From an uncultured bacterium (GTDB lineage: Bacteria; Bacteroidota; Ignavibacteria; Kapaibacteriales; UBA2268), in contig CALLXS010000091.1 of NCBI GenBank assembly GCA_937875295.1, positions 1 to 41,931 of the forward strand: a stretch of 41,931 nt of DNA, written 5' to 3'. Each line of letters begins with the position of its first letter. Position 1 is the first letter of the stretch. The notes beneath the pieces are model-generated. The model had not been told where the DNA came from. It saw nothing but the letters and a program-made list of their open reading frames with translations, and searched no databases. Made by a program: the position numbers and the translations under genes. This document shows, piece after piece, positions 36,552-41,931 of the stretch.

Positions 36552-37536
36552 TCCAAAAATTTTAAAAAAACTCGAATCTCTCACTCAAGTACCTACTATT
36601 CCCTATGTAATTACTCAGGTACTTAATGCTGTCGATGACGACAAATTAAGCGCCTCAAATTTAGCTACAATAATAGAAAAAGACCAATCACTTACAGCAA
36701 GAGTGCTCACAGTAGCAAATTCATCATTCTATGGGTTCTCGAGACGAATTTCTACGATAGATTTAGCAATTGTTATTTTAGGATTAAACACAATCAAAGA
36801 AATTGTCCTTAGTCTGGCAATTCAAAGGTTTTTCGCAAAGGTTCGTAAAGATTTATTCGATATTAAAGACTTTTGGCAATATTCAATTTTTTGTGGTAGC
36901 ACTTCAAGAGTGATAGCACGTAGATTTAATTATAAATTAGCTGCTGAAGCCTTCGTCGCTGGATTAATTCATGATATTGGAATATTAATTATTATTCAAT
37001 ATTTCCCAAAGGAATTTGAGAAAATTAGAGATTTACAAATGTCTGAGCCAATCAGCTTCATAGATGCTGAAACTTCAATTTTAGGATGCACTCATTCGGA
37101 AATTGGAGCGTGGTTTGTAAAAAAATGGAAATTGCCTGAAAAAATTGAAAATGCTGTACTTTTGCATCACTTAAATTATGCAGATGCAAGAGAATTGCTC
37201 GAAAAAGTAAATATAGAACGTGATAAAGAAGAGCTAACCTTTAAAAATATTCGTATTTCTTATGGCGATACCGAAAATATTAACTTAGATAAAAATATTG
37301 ATGAACCGCTCACTGTCATTGTAGCTTTAGCTGAATGGTTCGCTCAGTATATGGGATTTAAAAATTGGTCTATGGAAATGGAAAACAAATCTCATTTATT
37401 TATGGCAGAACAAATAATTACTGAGCTAATGGACGATGATATGCTTAGCCCCGAAGGTATTATGCAGGTAATCAGACAAGAAATTATTGACGAATATAAT
37501 AAAGCAAATGTTCTAAATGATTTTATAGAAAAATAG
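36544..37536 (+). CDS. HDOD domain protein
   Basis: I choose the ATG at 36544 (330 residues) rather than the TTG two codons earlier. The HDOD domain spans about 1-210: 'LTQVPTIPYVITQVLNAVDDDKLSASNLATIIEKDQSLTARVLTVANSSFYG' is the diagnostic N-terminal block. 'IDLAIVILGLNTIKEIVLSLAI', 'AFVAGLIHDIG' and VLLHHLNYADA (for the usual HH/HHxP) follow. HDOD proteins lack the full HD phosphohydrolase site and act as signalling scaffolds. Its start overlaps the fliA stop by 8 bp, so a role tied to motility or sigma-28 is likely but not shown. Confidence 0.88.
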   Translation: MLNPKILKKLESLTQVPTIPYVITQVLNAVDDDKLSASNLATIIEKDQSLTARVLTVANSSFYGFSRRISTIDLAIVILGLNTIKEIVLSLAIQRFFAKVRKDLFDIKDFWQYSIFCGSTSRVIARRFNYKLAAEAFVAGLIHDIGILIIIQYFPKEFEKIRDLQMSEPISFIDAETSILGCTHSEIGAWFVKKWKLPEKIENAVLLHHLNYADARELLEKVNIERDKEELTFKNIRISYGDTENINLDKNIDEPLTVIVALAEWFAQYMGFKNWSMEMENKSHLFMAEQIITELMDDDMLSPEGIMQVIRQEIIDEYNKANVLNDFIEK

Positions 37537-37561
37537 GACAGAAAAAATATTTCTGCCCTTA
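37536..37561 (+). terminator. Possible terminator after the fliA-HDOD operon
   Basis: GG-A-CAGAAA (37536-37544) can pair with TTTCTG-CC (37550-37557) around a 5-nt loop, with one bulged A, followed by CTTATTTCATTTT. The hairpin overlaps the last base of the HDOD stop codon. The stem is short and the T-tract interrupted, so this is tentative. Confidence 0.4.
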
Positions 37562-37612
37562 TTTCATTTTACTAAATAGAATAATCAAAAAGATTTACTT
37601 TTTTATAAAAAT

Positions 37613-39124
37613 TTAGATCTTTTCTGGTCGCATGAGTGGGAATAATAATACATCTCGAATGGACTTTTCGCCTAACAAAAGCATTACAAGCCTGTCAATG
37701 CCCATTCCCATACCAGCAGTCGGTGGCATACCTACTTCGAGAGAATATAAGAAATCTTCATCTACAATCATAGCTTCGTCATCTCCTTCAGCTCTGCACT
37801 TTGCTTGTTCTTCAAGTCTATTTCTTTGGTCGCGAGCATCATTTAATTCTGAAAATGCGTTAGCAAGCTCTGAGCCATTTACAAATAATTCAAATCTTTC
37901 TACTATTCCCTTTTCACTGCGATGCATTTTAGCTAATGGGGACATTTCAATTGGATAATCGATTACAAAGGTAGGCTGAATTAAATGTGGTTCAATTTTA
38001 GCACCAAATATTTCATCTAATACTTTGGAAATACTTGCTCCTTTAGGAATTTCGACTTTTAATTCATCTGCAATTTTAAGCAATTCTTCTAGTGATTTAC
38101 CTTTTAGATCTTTGCCAGTATATTCTTTATATAAATCAAACATTTTAGCACGCTTAAATGGTTGCTCTAAGTTTATAATCTTTCCATCAATTTCAATTTC
38201 AGCTTTGCCAATAATGTCTTTTGAAAGATTTCGCACCAAATCTTCAGTCATATCCATCATCCAATTATAATCTTTATACGCTACATAAATTTCAAGCATT
38301 GTAAATTCTGGATTATGATTTCTATCCATACCTTCATTTCTGAAGTTCCTACCAATTTCATATACTCCTTCGAATCCACCTACTATTAACCTTTTTAAAT
38401 ATAATTCGAGAGCTATTCTCATATATAAAGGAATATTTAGTGCATTATGATGAGTCATAAATGGGCGAGCCGAAGCTCCACCATACATTGGTTGCAAAGT
38501 AGGAGTTTCTACTTCCATCCATCCCTTAGCATCGAAATAATTTCTAATATATTTAATAATTTCAGAACGCTTACGGAAGGTCTTACGAATATCAGAATTA
38601 ACTATTAAATCAATATATCTGCGTCTATATCTTAATTCTTTATCAGCGAATGCATCATAAACAATTTTATTGCCATTTTCATCAATTTCTTCTTTTGCAA
38701 TTGGAAGCGGTTTTAGAGATTTGCAAAGAAGCTCGAAATCTGTGCAGTGAAGTGATATTTCTCCAGTTTTAGTACGGAATGCATAGCCATTTACGCCGAT
38801 AATATCTCCAATATCTAATAATTTGAAAATATCATATTTGCCCTCTGGAATATCGTCTTTACGGATATATACTTGGATTCTGCCAGATTCATCTAATATA
38901 TTAAAAAATGAGGCTTTGCCCATTTTACGAATACTCATTATTCTGCCAGCTACTTGGCAATTATTTAATTCATCTTTAGTCTCATCGGTGAATTTTTCTA
39001 GAATTTCTTTAGCAGAAATGTTTTTATCAAAAGAATAAGGATATGGATTTATTCCTGCTTCTTCAATTAATTTTAATTCTTCTTCTCTGCGAAGTTCTTG
39101 ATCGTTTTTTTGAATTTCAGCCAT
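37613..39124 (-). CDS. lysS: Lysyl-tRNA synthetase, class II
   Basis: The 503-residue class II enzyme charges tRNA-Lys. The N-terminal OB-fold anticodon-binding domain (about 50-150) has 'VAGRIMSIRKMGKASFFNILDESGRIQVYI'. The catalytic domain has motif 1 ('IKYIRNYFDAKGWMEVETPTL'), motif 2 (GVYEIGRNFRNEGMDRNHNPEFTMLE) and motif 3 (GMPPTAGMGMGIDRLVMLLL). The segment VDEDFLYSLEVGMPP before motif 3 is typical of LysS. Length and order are normal. It lies 147 bp downstream of the GAF/GGDEF gene on the same strand and converges on the HDOD gene. Confidence 0.98.
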   Translation of the reverse strand: MAEIQKNDQELRREEELKLIEEAGINPYPYSFDKNISAKEILEKFTDETKDELNNCQVAGRIMSIRKMGKASFFNILDESGRIQVYIRKDDIPEGKYDIFKLLDIGDIIGVNGYAFRTKTGEISLHCTDFELLCKSLKPLPIAKEEIDENGNKIVYDAFADKELRYRRRYIDLIVNSDIRKTFRKRSEIIKYIRNYFDAKGWMEVETPTLQPMYGGASARPFMTHHNALNIPLYMRIALELYLKRLIVGGFEGVYEIGRNFRNEGMDRNHNPEFTMLEIYVAYKDYNWMMDMTEDLVRNLSKDIIGKAEIEIDGKIINLEQPFKRAKMFDLYKEYTGKDLKGKSLEELLKIADELKVEIPKGASISKVLDEIFGAKIEPHLIQPTFVIDYPIEMSPLAKMHRSEKGIVERFELFVNGSELANAFSELNDARDQRNRLEEQAKCRAEGDDEAMIVDEDFLYSLEVGMPPTAGMGMGIDRLVMLLLGEKSIRDVLLFPLMRPEKI

Positions 39125-39271
39125 AATTTTATGTTTATTATAATTTTATTTATTCAATTTAATTTTAAAAAGGTAATGATTTGTATAAAAATAAAGTGAA
39201 AATTTAAGTTTGCAAAAATACTGATTTTAGCTTAAATTTTTGGTAATCTTATCAAATAATACTTTATTTTA

Positions 39272-41653
39272 TTAACCGTAAAGAGTTACATTATTAGTTT
39301 TTCTACTTGCAATATCGAGAGCTTGCTCAGCTTTTTCCATTAATGAAATATTATTATCTCCTTTAGAATTAGATGCAATTCCGCAACTGATTGTAACGGA
39401 TAATTTCTTTTTATCAATATTTAATACTTTTTGTGCTATTTTCGAGCGAACATTTTCAGCCCATAATTGCGCATCTGAAATTGGTAACCCTATCATTGCT
39501 AGATAAAATATCTCATTCTTGGATTTAGCAAAAACATCATAAGGCTTAATCTCGCCACTGATAAACGAAATAATTTGATTTACAACTTTGTTATACCTAT
39601 CAAGATATTTCTCAGGATTAAAAGATGAATAATTGTCAATTTTAAATACTAAAAGTGATATTGGAATGTTAAAATCATAAGATTTATACATTTCTTCGCT
39701 TAATCTCTTTTCAAAGCCCACCATGTTAATTAGTCCGGTTTCATTATCTATCAATGTTGAAGAATTAATTGTAGAATCTAAGTATAATTGCTCTAAAGTT
39801 ACAGCTGCTTGATCTGCTAATGATTCTAATATCTTTAAATCATACGAAGTTACGTGGCTCTTGCTTTGAGCTTCAAAGAATACAGCTCCATAGATTTTTT
39901 CCATAGAAATAATTGGTGCAGAAACGAAATACCCTTGCTCTAATTTGTTTTCAGAGACTTCTACTCTAACTGGCGAATTTGCATTAAATGTCAAATTAAG
40001 AGGTACTCCTCGCTTAATTGTCTCCCCAAGCATAGTCCTATCCAAATCAATTTCTTTACCTTCTAATGAAATATTAGCAATTTTATTTTTATATGCAATT
40101 ACTTTCCATTTGCTTTCATCGAAATCAAAACAAGTAATCCCAATTGATTTATAGTCAAAAATTTCTTCCGCTGATTTAATAAAAGATTCTGCTATATTTT
40201 TCAAATTACTTTCGCCATTAGATAATAAATTGCGAATATCACAAATTGCATCTAACACTCTAGACGCTTGCTTAAGCTCATATTTTTCTGTATAATTTAC
40301 AAGCAAATTAGCAATTAATTTCGTAAAATGTCCCATAAAACTAACGGTCAAATTGTCGTAAGCGTCATCAACTTTAGTATCAGCACAAATTACTCCAAGC
40401 ACTGAATTCTGATAAAAAATAGGTAATCCGATAAAGGATTTGCTTCCTACTTTTTTCTTATAATATGGAATTAGATCAAGCTCAGCAGACGGATTAATTT
40501 CTGTCAAAATTTCAGGTTTGCCAGATTTAGTAATTTGACTTATAATGTCTTCGCCCATTGGGAGCTTAAAGTTATCAATAATAGCGCCCGGTTCATCAGT
40601 TACAAATGTCTCTAATATTAAATGCTCTTTCTCTAAATTAACTAGGAAAAACGCAGCAGTCGTCGTACTTGCCATAGATCTTATCACCATCAAAGCACGA
40701 GAGACTAAACCTGCAAATTCATTTCGAGGTTCTTCGGCACTGATACTATCATCCATAAAAATGGACATTGGTACATCAATTTTATACTTTTTGCAATTCT
40801 GTTTCTCTATAATAGATTGAGGAGTTTCAAGTTTTTTATTTTCCTTTTGAATTTCTCTATCTGTATTTTGTTGTTTGTTTGAAATTTCAGGTTTTGGCTT
40901 ATTTTCTGTTTTGAAAGAAATATTAGAATTTTGTTGTTTTGTTTTAATTTCAGGTTTTGGAGTTGATTTCTGTATATTATTCTTGTTATCTTTTTTCTCA
41001 TCATTTTCTACAATTCTAAATGAAGAGAAATCATCTTCTGGATAATAGGAAGGTTGATATTGAGAATTAAGTGCATCAGCTTTAATCTTATAATCGATTT
41101 GCGAAACATCACTACTTACTGTTAGATTTGATTCAGCTTTATTATTAGAATCTTTTTTACCTTCGATTGTAGATGAAATATTGGGTACATTGCTTTTAGA
41201 ATCTACTATTCTAAATCCTTCATCGCCACCATCATAACCAGTTGGTATAGAGCTTTTATATAAATTTTGATTTTTTGATTTATTAAATGCTGCTGTTGAA
41301 TTAATTTTATCAGCTAAACTTTCTTGCTTTTTGACTTTATCAAAATCTTTATCTAATATTTCTAAACTTTCTATTACTTGCCGAGTAGCTCCTGCACCTT
41401 CTTTTCGGGTAATTTTCAAATCTGGAGCTTGTGGAGTTTTTTTAAAAATTGTATTATCTAAGTAATCTCTCAATCTCTGGGAAATCATTATAAAAAATGC
41501 AACAATTCCCAGTAAGGAAATCGATACGCCAATTAGCTTAATTTCTATTTCGTCAATAAAAACAGCAATAATAATTCCGAGAATTACAACTACGACCGAT
41601 ATGCTATCGCTCGGTGATAATACATTTTTTATACTGGGTTTGGATTTATTCAT
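39272..41653 (-). CDS. Membrane-anchored tandem GAF protein with degenerate GGDEF domain
   Basis: The 793-residue protein has two membrane helices (about 18-34 and 38-57) and a disordered Lys/Asn/Gln-rich linker to about 290. Two GAF domains follow (about 313-455, with 'FIGLPIFYQNSVLGVICAD'; about 485-625, with 'YFVSAPIISMEKIYGAVFFEA'). A GGDEF-fold domain ends the protein (about 632-793, with 'DNETGLINMVGFEKRL' and 'LSVTISCGIAS'). The GGDEF signature itself is replaced by SKNEI (711-715), so it is unlikely to make c-di-GMP and may only bind or signal. The linker repeats a FRIV(D/E) motif (147-151, 212-216) and a KPEIxxKQQN motif (233-242, 254-263). It precedes lysS on the same strand. Confidence 0.85.
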   Translation of the reverse strand: MNKSKPSIKNVLSPSDSISVVVVILGIIIAVFIDEIEIKLIGVSISLLGIVAFFIMISQRLRDYLDNTIFKKTPQAPDLKITRKEGAGATRQVIESLEILDKDFDKVKKQESLADKINSTAAFNKSKNQNLYKSSIPTGYDGGDEGFRIVDSKSNVPNISSTIEGKKDSNNKAESNLTVSSDVSQIDYKIKADALNSQYQPSYYPEDDFSSFRIVENDEKKDNKNNIQKSTPKPEIKTKQQNSNISFKTENKPKPEISNKQQNTDREIQKENKKLETPQSIIEKQNCKKYKIDVPMSIFMDDSISAEEPRNEFAGLVSRALMVIRSMASTTTAAFFLVNLEKEHLILETFVTDEPGAIIDNFKLPMGEDIISQITKSGKPEILTEINPSAELDLIPYYKKKVGSKSFIGLPIFYQNSVLGVICADTKVDDAYDNLTVSFMGHFTKLIANLLVNYTEKYELKQASRVLDAICDIRNLLSNGESNLKNIAESFIKSAEEIFDYKSIGITCFDFDESKWKVIAYKNKIANISLEGKEIDLDRTMLGETIKRGVPLNLTFNANSPVRVEVSENKLEQGYFVSAPIISMEKIYGAVFFEAQSKSHVTSYDLKILESLADQAAVTLEQLYLDSTINSSTLIDNETGLINMVGFEKRLSEEMYKSYDFNIPISLLVFKIDNYSSFNPEKYLDRYNKVVNQIISFISGEIKPYDVFAKSKNEIFYLAMIGLPISDAQLWAENVRSKIAQKVLNIDKKKLSVTISCGIASNSKGDNNISLMEKAEQALDIASRKTNNVTLYG

Positions 41654-41726
41654 TTGTGAAATTAATTATCTATTCAAGAATAATTTAATTGAAAAATTTG
41701 CATTGAAATCATAAATATTAATATAT

Positions 41727-41931
41727 TTATAAAAATATAATTAATTGCAAAATATAACAATTAAATTTGCAAATATTCAGAAAGCAAAAATAAATAATAA
41801 GTTCTTTATTTGCAATTTCACCTATGCATGTTGCGATTTTGCTGACAAAATATCTGTCGTGGGATACAAACAGCAATGTACCTTCATAATTGAGAAGGCT
41901 TTCTTCCAAAACCTCTCTTGATTCAATATCT
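41727..41931 (-). CDS. C-terminal end of an ABC-F ATPase (start off the window)
   Basis: The frame is open from the right edge: DIESREVLEESLLNYEGTLL then FVSHDRYFVSKIAT. These are the D-loop region and the switch-His segment SHDRYF of the second ABC domain of ABC-F translation factors/resistance proteins (Uup/EttA-like). After 'CIGEIANKELI' the expected 'xYxGNYxxYL' end is not found. Instead the frame continues as hydrophobic AT-rich sequence to a TAA at 41727. A shift by one base near 41800 gives ...YLFLLSEYLQI and a stop at 41761, so a frameshift or a naturally degenerate tail is possible. Confidence 0.75.
   Translation of the reverse strand, partial: DIESREVLEESLLNYEGTLLFVSHDRYFVSKIATCIGEIANKELIIYFCFLNICKFNCYILQLIIFL

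Noticed and set aside
37632..39038. Plus-strand ORFs within lysS
   Set aside because: They are antisense shadows of an unambiguous lysyl-tRNA synthetase gene.

Overview
This is an AT-rich chromosomal segment, judged by eye at about 70% A+T. It comes from a flagellated bacterium of the Bacteroidota/Chlorobiota/Ignavibacteriota/Kapabacteria group. The main pointers are a type IX secretion (T9SS) C-terminal sorting domain on a lectin-like protein, DUF4836- and DUF4249-type lipoproteins, a GWxTD-domain protein, and several TTG/TTTG plus TAnnTTTG promoters of the Bacteroidetes kind. FlhF and a FliA-type sigma factor exclude most classical non-motile Bacteroidetes and favour an Ignavibacteria- or Kapabacteria-like lineage. 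This placement is inference; no 16S rRNA gene lies in the window.

Layout. 1-4 kb: a minus-strand pair encodes a secreted Asp-box (YCF48-like) repeat protein, cut by the left edge, and a tandem L-type lectin protein with a T9SS tail. 4-9 kb: a SAM methyltransferase, an unrecognised protein with a possible FliK-like architecture, and uvrA. 9-11 kb: tRNA-Gln, prs and rplY (bL25/Ctc) on the minus strand, closed by a terminator. 11-16.5 kb: a DUF2284 protein, a periplasmic S41 processing protease, a DUF4836 lipoprotein and a CHAD protein. 16.5-23.3 kb: a seven-gene operon with a TetR repressor, a TolC-like channel, a HlyD-like adaptor lipoprotein, two ABC ATPases and two ABC-2 permeases. It matches E. 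coli cecR-ybhGFSR in content, with the double ATPase YbhF split into two overlapping genes. 23.4-26.3 kb: an M16 zinc protease.

26.6-30 kb: a GWxTD protein, ispD and lysC in one probable operon. 30-31.4 kb: two lipoproteins. 31.4-33.4 kb: a CgeB-like glycosyltransferase fused to a methyltransferase-like domain, then a solitary rpmI with its own promoter and terminator. 33.7-37.5 kb: flhF, a two-helix membrane protein, fliA and an HDOD protein, a flagellar/regulatory block without the usual flhG. 37.6-41.9 kb: lysS, a membrane GAF-GAF-degenerate GGDEF protein, and the last codons of an ABC-F protein at the right edge.

I see no transposon, phage, CRISPR array or recognisable defence system. 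Most of the window is housekeeping. The less ordinary parts are the secreted lectin/Asp-box pair, the possible FliK-like protein, the glycosyltransferase fusion, the solitary rpmI, the long hairpin before fliA and the degenerate GGDEF receptor.
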